This document shows, piece after piece, positions 34,366-42,941 of a DNA stretch of 43,299 nucleotides. A program made the position numbers and the translations under genes. How positions within the stretch are numbered: position 1 is the first letter of the stretch; every line of letters starts with the position of its first letter. This DNA comes from CAZCCV01 sp964497515. Its GTDB lineage: Bacteria; Armatimonadota; UBA5829; DTLH01. Where the stretch lies: contig CAZCCV010000021.1 in assembly GCA_964497515.1 (NCBI GenBank), positions 1-43,299 on the forward strand. Direction: 5' to 3'. A model generated the notes under the pieces. That model saw nothing but the letters and a program-made list of their open reading frames with translations, was not told where the DNA came from and ran no database searches.

Positions 34366-35517
34366 ATGAACCGATTTGTAAGTTACTTCGTAGTGTTTGT
34401 GCTAGGATTCGCAGTCTGTGCACTAACACTGCAATCGATATATGGGCCGAAACGCGGAAGCACCGATATTCGCACCACGAGCATCGATGGCCGCCCGGGA
34501 CCTGCTGTAACCGGAAAAGGCGATAATCAGATTGCTGTAGCGGCAGCGATAATAGAGAAGTCTGTTGTTAACATAGATACCGTTGGTCGCGCAGTCGATA
34601 CCGGATACGGCTTTCCGTTCCAGTCGCCACAGTTGACGCTGCCGAAGGGAAAGGCATCTGGCGTCATTATCTCATCTAACGGTTATATTCTAACCAACAA
34701 CCACGTAGTGGAGGACGTAACCAAGCTCACGGTTACACTGTGGGACAATCGTTCCTATGAGGCTAATATAATCGGTCGCGACCCGAAAACTGACCTCGCG
34801 GTTATAAAGATTCAAGCAGAGAACCTGCCCGCAGCAACATTTGCAGATGAAACGAGCCTTAAGACGCTTAGAGTCGGCGACTGGGTGATAGCGGTCGGCA
34901 ATGCACTCGGCCTTGGCACAACTGTTACAGTTGGTGTTGTGAGTGCAACAGACCGCAGCCAGAACATCGCTGGCACCGTGCTGGAACACGCAATACAGAC
35001 CGACGCTCCAATTAACCGTGGAAACAGCGGAGGTGCACTTGCCGACATCAACGGTAACTTAGTCGGTATCAACGCTGCCATAGCGTCTGCCGGTCCCGAT
35101 GGAGGAAGCATTGGAATCGGTTTTGCAATAAGAGCCGACACTGCCCGATGGGTTTCGGAGCAGTTGATAACCAAAGGTAGAGTCGTTCGGCCGTGGCTTG
35201 GCATCGAATACCTGCTCCTTGATGACAATACGCGTGCAGAAAGCAATATGCGTGGTATCAAAGTGCCTTCAGAGAACGGCGCATTCATTCAGCGGGTTGC
35301 CAAAGGAAGCCCTGCAGACTTTGCAGGATTGAAGAGTGGAGACCTTATCACAAAGGTGAATGGTGTCGTTGTAGAGAGCACACAGTCGATCTCGGATGAG
35401 CTCAAAAAGCTCAAAGTGGGGGATGTTATTCAGCTTACCGTAAAACGCGCTGACGGCAAGACTGCCAAAATATCAGTGACAACTGCTGAAATGCCAGCCA
35501 TGATCGGAAACAGATGA
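34366..35517 (+). CDS. HtrA/DegQ-type serine protease with PDZ domain
   Basis: A 383-residue envelope quality-control protease. The N-terminal hydrophobic helix (about 5-24) is an anchor or signal. The trypsin-like domain shows the triad His113 (TNNHVV), Asp143 (KTDLAVIKI) and Ser221 (NRGNSGGAL), with the loop GVIISSNGYILTNNH. One PDZ domain follows (about 270-378: GAFIQRVAKGSPADFAGLKS, GDLITKVNGVVV). It is 30 bases after ribH and overlaps the next gene by 4 bases, so it may share the riboflavin transcript. Confidence 0.94.
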   Translation: MNRFVSYFVVFVLGFAVCALTLQSIYGPKRGSTDIRTTSIDGRPGPAVTGKGDNQIAVAAAIIEKSVVNIDTVGRAVDTGYGFPFQSPQLTLPKGKASGVIISSNGYILTNNHVVEDVTKLTVTLWDNRSYEANIIGRDPKTDLAVIKIQAENLPAATFADETSLKTLRVGDWVIAVGNALGLGTTVTVGVVSATDRSQNIAGTVLEHAIQTDAPINRGNSGGALADINGNLVGINAAIASAGPDGGSIGIGFAIRADTARWVSEQLITKGRVVRPWLGIEYLLLDDNTRAESNMRGIKVPSENGAFIQRVAKGSPADFAGLKSGDLITKVNGVVVESTQSISDELKKLKVGDVIQLTVKRADGKTAKISVTTAEMPAMIGNR

Positions 35518-36074
35518 GAATCGGAGTTATCAGCGACACGCACGGCAGAATAGATGGCTGGGAGAAGGCTGTCTCAATCTTTGCCGGTGTGAACACCATA
35601 CTTCACGCCGGCGATGTTCTCTATCATCCACCCAAGCTTAGCTGTTCCGACGGCTACAACATCCCCACCCTGGCGGATGCGCTGAACAGTTCCAAAGCAT
35701 CAATAGTCATTGCGAGAGGCAACTGCGATGCTGAGGTATATGAGGAACTCCTCAATATGCCTGTACAGTCGCCGTATGCTGTGGCAGAGATAGATGGCCT
35801 TCGGATTGTTATCACCCACGGGCACCGTTACACAGAAGAGGATATGATTGACCTGGGGCAGAGTTTCCACGCTGATGTCCTTGTGTCCGGACACACACAT
35901 ATCCCTGTGCTTGAGAGGATCGACTCTCTGGTACTAATGAACCCCGGAAGCCCTGCTATTCCAAAATTTGAATGGAATGGCAAGCTGACCGGGAGCGTAG
36001 GGCTGATCACAGACGACAGGTTCTCAATCCTCAGTATAGACACTGGCGAGCCGATATTCGAGTTAGATCGGTAG
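35514..36074 (+). CDS. YfcE-type metallophosphoesterase
   Basis: A 186-residue calcineurin-like phosphodiesterase of the YfcE/MJ0936 type. Metal ligands: Asp8 and His10 (SDTH), Asp34 (HAGDV), Asn70 (ARGNCD), His102 (ITHGH) and His127/His129 (SGHTH). NPGSPAIPK near the C-terminus is family-typical. The substrate is unknown; relatives hydrolyse phosphodiesters with Mn. It overlaps the protease stop by four bases (ATGA) and is the last gene of the long run. Confidence 0.93.
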   Translation: MRIGVISDTHGRIDGWEKAVSIFAGVNTILHAGDVLYHPPKLSCSDGYNIPTLADALNSSKASIVIARGNCDAEVYEELLNMPVQSPYAVAEIDGLRIVITHGHRYTEEDMIDLGQSFHADVLVSGHTHIPVLERIDSLVLMNPGSPAIPKFEWNGKLTGSVGLITDDRFSILSIDTGEPIFELDR

Positions 36075-36082
36075 ACTACCAG

Positions 36083-36207
36083 ATAGAAGGCTACGATTGC
36101 GCGTCAGGAAGGCGAAACACACCTGTCTTCAAGAGTCCCCACAGAGTCTGACGAATTAGGACCTCACGCGCCAGTGTTCGCATCTTATCCACCGCGCGCC
36201 CTTCTAT
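36083..36207 (+). ncRNA. Candidate structured RNA in the gap before the M48 gene
   Basis: Nested complementary arms suggest a rod-like RNA of about 125 nt: ATAGAAGG (36083-36090) with CCTTCTAT (36200-36207); GCGCGT (36099-36104) with GCGCGC (36194-36199, one end mismatch or wobble); and GCGAAACAC (36112-36120) with GTGTTCGC (36174-36181, one bulge). CCTGT/ACAG can pair inside. An alternative pairs GCGCGTcAGG with CCTcACGCGC. No known family motif was recognised and the strand is uncertain. Confidence 0.35.
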
Positions 36208-36315
36208 ATTGTTTCAAGTGACAAAGGGCAAAGATTTCCGTTTGCTTATGTATTTTGGTCGGAATTGGAGCTTTGCAGGCGTTATATACGTCTATAGTAG
36301 TGTGGAGACAGAACA

Positions 36316-37461
36316 ATGCTGGTGCATAGAAGACTGCTTACATGGATAATAACGGCCGCTATTGCCCTATTGGGGAATGCTGCGTTTGCCCTGAGCGCCA
36401 AAGACATTGAGGCGGAGATTAAAATGGGCAATGAAGCTGCACAGGCGGCTCTCACAACAATGAAATTCATCACCGACGAGTCTGTCTGTAAACGTGTCGA
36501 GACAATCGGACAAAAACTTGCTGCAGTCGCGAAAACACAAAAGATACCTGCAAGCTATGGCAGCTCTACTCTTACTGACTTTGACTACGTTTTCAAAGTG
36601 GCCAACGACGATGATGCAAACGCAGCATCGCTACCGGCAGGCTTCATATTCGTTAATAAAGGTCTTCTCGATCGGGTGGAATCAGACGACGAACTCGCAG
36701 GCGTCCTCGCACACGAAATCGCACACGTTGCACATCATCATATGTGGCATTTGCTGCAAAAACAGAGCAAGTACGATGCTATGGTGTTCGCGATTATGGC
36801 TGCTGCGCTTGCAGGAAAGGGCAGCAGCGAGAGTGCATACAACCTCTATATGGGTGCACAACTGCTTGAAATATCAAAACTCAACACCTATACTCAGGAA
36901 GCGGAGAGAGATGCCGATAAAACAGCTATAGCCATTATGCACAAAGCTGGTTACAACCCCGTAGGTATGCTCACGTTTATGGAGAAATTGGCGCGCGACC
37001 ACGCCTACAACACGGTAGAGTACGGTGTTTTCCAGGATCACCCTTATTCCAGAGAGCGAGCTGACTACATAATTGCTGAAATCAAGCAGTTAGGTATCCC
37101 TATCAATCGCCGCGCTGTAACCACAGGCTATCAGGCGTTTGCTGAACAGGATGAAGACAAGCGATGGCGAGTTATGATAGACAGCAGATTGATCTTTCAG
37201 CCCGCAGACACTCGGAACTCTCCTGCAGCCGATAGAGCAAAGACCATCGTAGAAGCACTGAATAAGGCGCTGGACGATAATCCCTCCGTACGCGACATTC
37301 GACAGGACGGAGCCTCAGTCTATGTTAAACAGTCAGTGGTGGTAGAAGTAAGGCAGGAAGATGCTGATCTTGCAGGGTTGAGCATCGAAGACCTTGCAGC
37401 AAAAGTGAAACAGGCAGTCCAAACAGCGGTAATCAGCGAGAGCATTAAACTGATCTATTAG
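36316..37461 (+). CDS. M48 family zinc metallopeptidase, secreted
   Basis: A 381-residue periplasmic or lipid-side protease of the M48 (BepA/LoiP-like) class. The signal peptide (about 1-26) ends near AFALSAKD. The zinc site is HEIAH (133-137) within VLAHEIAHVAHHH, with the third ligand Glu197 in EAERDAD (the M48 ExxAD motif). SLPAGFIFVNKGLL (about 105-118) is also typical. The C-terminal ~120 residues, with no TPRs seen, resemble a small alpha/beta domain. GGAGA lies 7 bases before the ATG. BepA-like enzymes trim misassembled outer-membrane proteins; applying that role here is inference. The gene converges with the next one, 24 bases away. Confidence 0.92.
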   Translation: MLVHRRLLTWIITAAIALLGNAAFALSAKDIEAEIKMGNEAAQAALTTMKFITDESVCKRVETIGQKLAAVAKTQKIPASYGSSTLTDFDYVFKVANDDDANAASLPAGFIFVNKGLLDRVESDDELAGVLAHEIAHVAHHHMWHLLQKQSKYDAMVFAIMAAALAGKGSSESAYNLYMGAQLLEISKLNTYTQEAERDADKTAIAIMHKAGYNPVGMLTFMEKLARDHAYNTVEYGVFQDHPYSRERADYIIAEIKQLGIPINRRAVTTGYQAFAEQDEDKRWRVMIDSRLIFQPADTRNSPAADRAKTIVEALNKALDDNPSVRDIRQDGASVYVKQSVVVEVRQEDADLAGLSIEDLAAKVKQAVQTAVISESIKLIY

Positions 37462-37485
37462 AGACGCGCAACCACTAAGCGACTA

Positions 37486-37773
37486 CTACACCCGCCAAAG
37501 CAGATACGTGCTTGCCCACAAGAGTACTCCGCTAACGACAAATGTAGCTCCAAGGTATCCCAGTTCACGTTTGGCGAGTCTGCGGTCGTCCTTATTGCCG
37601 AAGAAGAGCAGCAACTCAATAAGTGCAAGTACGAAGCTCCCCAGCATAGCGAGCAGTGGAATCGCCGGAATAATTAAAGACAGCAGGCTCGTAAGCCCTG
37701 TGGCGATGAAAAGCACCATCACCATAATAAGCATCACTACAAGCAGTGTAAGCAGTATTGTTAAGACAACCAT
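37486..37773 (-). CDS. Small three-helix membrane protein
   Basis: A 95-residue, very hydrophobic protein with three helices (about 2-28, 32-56 and 73-93) and a charged cytoplasmic-type loop (GNKDDRRLAKRE, about 60-71). No family recognised. AGAGA precedes the ATG. It lies 12 bases downstream of the DRG GTPase gene on the same strand, so it is probably co-transcribed. Confidence 0.65.
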   Translation of the reverse strand: MVVLTILLTLLVVMLIMVMVLFIATGLTSLLSLIIPAIPLLAMLGSFVLALIELLLFFGNKDDRRLAKRELGYLGATFVVSGVLLWASTYLLWRV

Positions 37774-37785
37774 AATATTTCTCTT

Positions 37786-38778
37786 TTAGGCATGGAGCTC
37801 TACGATGTCTTTGTCTTCGAGTTCCTGATCCCTTCCCATCATAGCACCATCGGGTTTGTTCTTCCCCCAAGCCCGCGCAAAACGCAGTCTATGAGCCACG
37901 TCCTTATGGACTGCGGCAGCCAAGTCCGCCACAGTACTGCCCCTTTGAAACACGAATGGTGTGTTCAAATCCGCTTGCTTTCCAGGTATCTTGGTATAGA
38001 CTCGCACAATATCGAGAAGCGAAAAGAGTCTCGATTTCAGTTGTTCTAACCCCTCACCTGTCTTCGCCGACACTGGGACTATTGGGAGATCGATATCGTA
38101 TAACTCTTTCAGGATCTCAAGGTTGTCAGCAGCACCCGGAAGATCGACTTTGTTGCCTACAATAATCGCCCTGCGGACTACGGTCCCAACAGGAAGACTG
38201 GATGGCATCTCTTCTCCAGGTGACACCAAGAGAACCTTGCTTCGCTCCAATTCAGCGCGTATCATCTCGATATCATCGACCATCGCGCCCTCGGCCAGGT
38301 CGATGACTACCGCTACGACATCGGCAGACCTTGCAAGAGCAAGAACCCAACCGTCTGTAGCCTCGGCCGCAATAGGTGGCATATCGACCAATTGGATAAG
38401 AATATCCTGGTATTCCATCATCCCGGGCATCGGCCTGCGGGTAGTGAAGGGATAATCTGCCACTTCCGGTTCGGCAGCGGTAAGCCTGCCTACGATAAGC
38501 GACTTGCCAGAGTTCGGCGGCCCTGCTATCGCCACCTGCCCCGCACCCTCTTTGTCGATATGCACTTCGAGGCCACGTTTTGCAGACCCCGATGACTTAT
38601 CTCGCTGTTTCAGTTTGGCGATGCGCCGTTTGATATCCGCACGCATCTTCTCTGTCCCCTTGTGCTTGGGGATCACAGCCATCATTTCATCGAGAGCAGC
38701 GAGTTTCTCTTCTGTCGTTACCGCAGCCCTATACTTCGCTTCCGCTTCCCGATACTGAGGTGTCAGATTGGCAGGCAT
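37786..38778 (-). CDS. DRG/OBG-family GTPase with TGS domain
   Basis: A 330-residue GTPase. The start at 38778 gives MPANLTPQYREAEAKYR, the usual beginning of this family; GGAGTGATC lies 10 bases upstream, and a GTG at 38790 overlaps that SD. An N-terminal helical segment (1-70) is followed by the G domain: G1 GPPNSGKS (86-93), G2 TT (112-113), G3 DMPP (132-135, as in DRG proteins rather than DTPG), G4 NKVD (209-212) and G5 SAK (237-239). A TGS domain follows at about 258-330. Relatives bind ribosomes or translation factors; the bacterial members are little studied. It has its own promoter. Confidence 0.9.
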   Translation of the reverse strand: MPANLTPQYREAEAKYRAAVTTEEKLAALDEMMAVIPKHKGTEKMRADIKRRIAKLKQRDKSSGSAKRGLEVHIDKEGAGQVAIAGPPNSGKSLIVGRLTAAEPEVADYPFTTRRPMPGMMEYQDILIQLVDMPPIAAEATDGWVLALARSADVVAVVIDLAEGAMVDDIEMIRAELERSKVLLVSPGEEMPSSLPVGTVVRRAIIVGNKVDLPGAADNLEILKELYDIDLPIVPVSAKTGEGLEQLKSRLFSLLDIVRVYTKIPGKQADLNTPFVFQRGSTVADLAAAVHKDVAHRLRFARAWGKNKPDGAMMGRDQELEDKDIVELHA

Positions 38779-38828
38779 AAGTCGGATCACTCCACCCTAT
38801 GCGCGACAAGCGCATCTCGGCGAATATA

Positions 38829-38857
38829 GTTATACTCGAAAGCCAAGAGTTTGTCCA
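38829..38857 (-). promoter_or_regulatory. Promoter of the DRG GTPase gene
   Basis: On the minus strand: TGGACA (38852-38857, 5/6), a 17-base spacer, then TATAAC (38829-38834, 5/6). The predicted start near 38822 gives a leader of about 44 bases containing the SD for the ATG at 38778. Confidence 0.7.
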
Positions 38858-38904
38858 GCCGCAATATAGACTAAGCTCTTTCTATAGAGAGCGAGCATAT
38901 AACC

Positions 38905-39657
38905 TCAGTTCAGGAAAGCGCGAACAGCTTCGAGATCGGAGGCTTTGTCGACGTCCTCACCTATCTCCGGATAGTCTGTCTGAATAGCCAATACCTGGCC
39001 TCTCAGCATCCTGGAAACCACACGCTCGAGCATAGATACACTCAGCAAACCCGGAAAGAACAACTGTGAGAGAATAGCTCGCATGAGCACACCAACACCA
39101 ATAATTCTTGCAAGGGCAAATGGCTTTTTTCGTGCGGCGTAGGCATTCGCAATTTGCTGCTCGTTTCGGCGGAGAAACGCAGGGCTTACAAGCATTATAT
39201 TGCCACCGGTGAATGTTCCTTCCTTAGTCTTGAGGCACGTGCGTTTCAGACCGGGATACTTATCTTCGCAAGACTCACGGGTTATGATTGGATAACACAT
39301 ATCAGCTTCAGTTGCCAGCGCCCGACCGACAAAGTCATCCACTGCCTCAGCAGTAATGAGCGGGATATCGGAACTCATAACAAGCACAGGGTTTTCGTGC
39401 CCACACGAGAGCACACCCTGCATAAGATTTTCTAAAAAACCTGAACTGGATTGCACAACCAGGCTAACTCCGTCAGCCTCAACATCACCAACAACGACTA
39501 TCTTACCTATAGTTGACGCTGACTTCAAAGCATCGACTATCCACTGCAGCATAGTCTTAGAACCAATACGAACCATAGCGCGGCTGATGTTCTCTCCATC
39601 TTCAACCATATCTGGTTCCGCTGGCGCTCCAGCCAGAATTACAGCATCAACAAGCAT
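38905..39657 (-). CDS. MobA-like nucleotidyltransferase (LAGAP type)
   Basis: A 250-residue GT-A-fold protein. The start at 39657 is chosen because GGAG lies 9 bases upstream; a TTG at 39672 is the alternative. The nucleotide loop reads VDAVILAGAPAEPD rather than LAGGxxxR. The putative metal-binding motif is MSSDIPLIT (about 95-103), and GTFTGGNIMLVSP (about 148-160) follows. This resembles an uncharacterised NTP-transferase family often found next to ispE in Firmicutes. It is probably not IspD, because IspD signature segments are missing. The gene follows ispE by 30 bases and is the last of the ligase-ispE unit. The substrate is unknown. Confidence 0.8.
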   Translation of the reverse strand: MLVDAVILAGAPAEPDMVEDGENISRAMVRIGSKTMLQWIVDALKSASTIGKIVVVGDVEADGVSLVVQSSSGFLENLMQGVLSCGHENPVLVMSSDIPLITAEAVDDFVGRALATEADMCYPIITRESCEDKYPGLKRTCLKTKEGTFTGGNIMLVSPAFLRRNEQQIANAYAARKKPFALARIIGVGVLMRAILSQLFFPGLLSVSMLERVVSRMLRGQVLAIQTDYPEIGEDVDKASDLEAVRAFLN

Positions 39658-39687
39658 TATTGCAGGCTCCAATCGTGTTTTAGATTC

Positions 39688-40569
39688 TCACTTCATCAAC
39701 CGAATGGCGTTTTCGGTTGTAGTAGTAACCTCTGAATAAGGATAATTGTCTGCGAGTGTTGCAGCGGCCATCTGAGCTTGATGATTATCCTCAAAGACGC
39801 CAAAAACCGCCGCTCCGCTTCCGCTAAGAAGAGTTCTCACGGCTCCAGCCTCGCGCAGATCTCGCTTTGCCTGAGCAATTTCCGAGAATTCTTCAGCTAC
39901 AATGCGCTGAAAATCATTCGATATGCTGCGAATGACTCCCCCATTGTCCCCTCTTCTGAGCGCCGCAACAACGGCTGCAGTCGGTGCAGCAGATATTCGT
40001 CGCTCAGATTCCGACAACCGCCTGTACGCCCACGGAGTGGAGATGCCAACATCCGGTTTGACGACGACAATGTCCATTCTATATACGTCGGGAAGCTTCT
40101 GAACAACGTTGCCTTTGCCACTGACAAGCGCTGTACCTCCTATGAGAAAGAACGGCACATCTGAACCCACCTCCGCAGCGAGACAAGCCAATTCTGAGGC
40201 CGAAAGTGGAGAGTCGAACAGAGTGTTCAACGCCAACAGTGTTCCCGCAGCATCGGTCGACCCACCACCAAGCCCCGCCTGCACTGGTATCCGCTTTTCC
40301 ACTGCAACAGAGACTGATTCGCTGGTATCCAGAGCCTCTACGAACAGCTGGCACGCCTTGTAAACGGTGTTGCGATCGTCTGTAGGAATACGAGGGTCAT
40401 TGACTGTAAGCCGAATCCCCTGCCCTTCCCCAACTGTAACGGTCAGCTTGTCGTTTAGATCGATCGACTGCATTACGCTCTGAAGGTTATGAAAGCCATC
40501 ATCTCGTTTGTCGAGAATATCGAGGGTCAGATTGACTTTTGCTCTGCAAATGGCGGTTATTGTGTTCAT
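39688..40569 (-). CDS. ispE: 4-diphosphocytidyl-2-C-methyl-D-erythritol kinase
   Basis: A 293-residue GHMP kinase of the MEP isoprenoid pathway, phosphorylating CDP-methylerythritol. Conserved features: CRAKVNLTLDIL (Lys11), DGFHNLQSVMQSIDL (about 24-38), the phosphate loop PVQAGLGGGSTDAAG (95-109), catalytic Asp137 in GSDVPFFL, and a C-terminal LLSGSGAAVFGVF segment. The start overlaps the stop of the upstream ligase gene by 4 bases. Length is typical. Isoprenoids made here supply the lipid carrier used for surface glycans, which fits its neighbour. Confidence 0.96.
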   Translation of the reverse strand: MNTITAICRAKVNLTLDILDKRDDGFHNLQSVMQSIDLNDKLTVTVGEGQGIRLTVNDPRIPTDDRNTVYKACQLFVEALDTSESVSVAVEKRIPVQAGLGGGSTDAAGTLLALNTLFDSPLSASELACLAAEVGSDVPFFLIGGTALVSGKGNVVQKLPDVYRMDIVVVKPDVGISTPWAYRRLSESERRISAAPTAAVVAALRRGDNGGVIRSISNDFQRIVAEEFSEIAQAKRDLREAGAVRTLLSGSGAAVFGVFEDNHQAQMAAATLADNYPYSEVTTTTENAIRLMK

Positions 40570-42614
40570 CGCTCGTTGTCAATCGACTTTAGGTGCTGTT
40601 CTGCCTCAGCCAGAGCCGCCTTTGAACTGACTCGAAGATTGGCAAGCACTTCTTCTTTTGCAGGATCCACCATTCCAACGGCTTCTGCAGCCAAACGCTG
40701 AACGGAATATGATTCGCGTTCGTCCAACCTCCTTACGATAGCGCGATAGTGCAGCGCGGCATCCTGCCAATTGCCTTCTTTGCGCGCTTTCTCTGCGAAG
40801 TATGCGTGTGCAAATGCGTAGTCGGGGTTGACCAGTTCCGGAACGCCACGGAGAGTCTCCACTGGAGATGCCTCTTGGTCGATCATTCGCTGATACATCC
40901 TCTCAGCTTGCGGCAGGGTCTTTTTTGATTCGCTTAGAATCCTAGCAGCCGAAAGCATTGCTGGCGTTGCGTGTGGATCGAGTTCCAGTGCACGTTCATA
41001 CTCTCTCACCGCTCTTTCTCTGTTTCCTTTCACAGCGAGTGCATCAGCCAGCATTATCACACTCTTAGCGCGAGTCGGCTCCAGGGCAATGGCACGTTCC
41101 ATATTGGAAATACCCTCTTCCCACGCAGTTTTCGAGCCTGCCAGCCTGGTTCTGAGCACCCCGAGTCCCAGCCAATGGTCCGCAGAGAGAGGATCGACAG
41201 CAATCGCAGATTCATAGAGTTCAAGAGCTGCAAGAGGTTCATCGTTCTTCCACGCAGCATTCGCTTCCACATTGCGCAACGCACCGAGAGAAAAGAGCAT
41301 CCAAACCGTTATCATACACCCGGCAACAAGCCCGAGAACCGCTCTCGTATAAGGTTTGAGAGAGACAGCCTGGCGTGTTGGAGCAACAGATGCCACCATA
41401 CCGGCAAGCATCCAGAATGTGAAGCCTATCGCAGGGCTGTGCAAGTCCGAATCCAGCAGGTTTCGCACAACAGACCCGACAAGTGCTGCGAGTGAGCCGC
41501 AGACTATCAAGGCATCCCCGTCTGGCAGAAGGAACCAGTTGTCTGCCTTCGGCTGATCGTTTTCGTTCTTACGATTCCTAAGCCCGCGCGCGCCACCAAC
41601 GAAGATCGCGACAAAGGCTACAGAAACAGCGATAAGCGCAGGCAGACCGGTCTCAGATGCAATCTGCAGATAACTGTTGTGCGCATTTGCAGTAGGACCA
41701 GCAATAGTGTACTTTGGAAACACCAAGGCAAACGTTCCCGCCCCCGTACCGATTAAAGGGTGCGCTTTGATGATACCCAGCATCCCCTTCCACGTGGCAA
41801 CTCTGAATCCGCCCGAATACGCTTGCTCTGCAGCTTGCGCACCCACAACGCGGTGCATCATGGGGTATGCAGCGAGGCTGGCAGCTACGGCAATAATGAG
41901 AATCGCGAATCCAACTCTTAAGAGATGAGTTCGCTTGAGTGTCTTTGCCCATACAAGAAGCGCAAGCAGTGCAAACCCCGCAACGACTGCAGAAACAGCT
42001 GCGAACCTCGCACCTGTTAGAAGAAGCGCTGCGACCTCGAAACCGATTCCGAGAACTGAGCCTACTAAAACAGGAAGCGACCGAGCAGATAGAAACACAG
42101 CGATGGTCACGGGAATTACTAACACCAGATACCCACCTAAGAAACCTGGGGAGACAAACGGACCGAAAACGCGCCAGCCTGGACCCAACGAACGCATAGC
42201 CTGTATATATTCGGTGACCCCCATCGCACTGACAAAGAGTCCCACAGCCGCAACAGCAACAGCTGCGTAGATTAGTCGAGTTCTATCTCGGAAGACAACG
42301 GAGGCGGAAATAGCTATTCCAACACAGGACGCAAAGTAGAGCACCTGTTCAATCGTAGCGTGCAGGGAAGCAGTGAAAAATGCAGAGACTACGAGCAAAC
42401 CAAGAAACACGCCAAACGCCCACACCGCCGCAGGGCGTTGGAGCCGATTCCTAAGCAGGATCGCTGCCGCAGCAAGAACCGCAACCGATGACACAGCTCC
42501 GGTTTGGACTATCTCGTCTTTGCCGCCCAAAAACGGCGCAAGAGCGATGACTGCGATATGCAGAGCAGTTGACGGATCAGCGGATGAGCGGTTCGGCTTG
42601 GCTGTCTTTTTCAT
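40566..42614 (-). CDS. O-antigen ligase-like membrane protein with TPR repeats
   Basis: A 682-residue protein. Residues ~15-450 hold about 10-12 hydrophobic helices of the Wzy/WaaL (O-antigen ligase/polymerase) type. The large periplasmic loop contains the family-typical HPLIGTGAGTFALVFPKY and ANAHNSYLQIASETGLPAL, with the conserved His. Residues ~455-680 contain TPR-like repeats (AAWKNDEPLAALELYESAIA, AVREYERALELDPHATPAML). The fusion is known in Wzy-C/TPR proteins. It could join glycan to lipid or polymerise polysaccharide. The start lacks an SD and the promoter lies only about 10 bases away from the ATG. Confidence 0.88.
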   Translation of the reverse strand: MKKTAKPNRSSADPSTALHIAVIALAPFLGGKDEIVQTGAVSSVAVLAAAAILLRNRLQRPAAVWAFGVFLGLLVVSAFFTASLHATIEQVLYFASCVGIAISASVVFRDRTRLIYAAVAVAAVGLFVSAMGVTEYIQAMRSLGPGWRVFGPFVSPGFLGGYLVLVIPVTIAVFLSARSLPVLVGSVLGIGFEVAALLLTGARFAAVSAVVAGFALLALLVWAKTLKRTHLLRVGFAILIIAVAASLAAYPMMHRVVGAQAAEQAYSGGFRVATWKGMLGIIKAHPLIGTGAGTFALVFPKYTIAGPTANAHNSYLQIASETGLPALIAVSVAFVAIFVGGARGLRNRKNENDQPKADNWFLLPDGDALIVCGSLAALVGSVVRNLLDSDLHSPAIGFTFWMLAGMVASVAPTRQAVSLKPYTRAVLGLVAGCMITVWMLFSLGALRNVEANAAWKNDEPLAALELYESAIAVDPLSADHWLGLGVLRTRLAGSKTAWEEGISNMERAIALEPTRAKSVIMLADALAVKGNRERAVREYERALELDPHATPAMLSAARILSESKKTLPQAERMYQRMIDQEASPVETLRGVPELVNPDYAFAHAYFAEKARKEGNWQDAALHYRAIVRRLDERESYSVQRLAAEAVGMVDPAKEEVLANLRVSSKAALAEAEQHLKSIDNER

Positions 42615-42631
42615 AAGATGATACCGCTCAA

Positions 42632-42660
42632 ATTCTAACTACGTAGGGCTTCTATGTCAA
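42632..42660 (-). promoter_or_regulatory. Near-consensus promoter of the ligase-ispE unit
   Basis: On the minus strand: TTGACA (42655-42660, perfect), a 17-base spacer, then TAGAAT (42632-42637, 5/6). The predicted start near 42625 leaves a leader of only about 10 bases before the ATG at 42614, with no SD in it. Confidence 0.75.
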
Positions 42661-42941
42661 ACAGGGCTTATGTGAGGTTCTCTCGGGCTATGTCGGTTGC
42701 TTCCCATTCGAGAGAGTCGACAGCAGATTAAGCTCACAGTCACGAATGTAGATTGTGGACAACGCAGCTTGTAGTCTGTATCAGATGATAGAAGCAGGTG
42801 GCACGGTCAGGATGCCACCTGCTGGGGCAATAGAGGACGGCTATATGCCAGACCGGCACCGTCCCGTAGGCAAATCTGGTATACCCTTGCGACGCTAACG
42901 CCAAACGCACTTGGCAAGAGAGTCAAAACAAATATTTGCGA
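42661..42941. other. Intergenic region with an 11-bp inverted repeat
   Basis: Together with the promoter this makes a gap of about 330 bases without a gene between the ligase and the YHS protein. Apart from the hairpin at 42793-42823 I see only a short TGCC-AGACC-GGCA inverted repeat near 42848 and nothing coding. Confidence 0.5.
42793..42823 (-). terminator. Hairpin downstream of the YHS gene, possible terminator
   Basis: A perfect 11-bp stem (AGCAGGTGGCA / TGCCACCTGCT) with a 9-base loop. Read on the minus strand it is followed by TTCTATCATCT, only moderately T-rich. It could end the YHS transcript, or be an extragenic palindrome, because its stem resembles the 24927-24950 palindrome. Confidence 0.45.

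Noticed and set aside
36255..36298. Promoter before the M48 gene (TATAGT at 36293-36298 with TTTGCA)
   Set aside because: The spacer is only 15 bases and no alternative pair fits better, so it is not listed as a feature.
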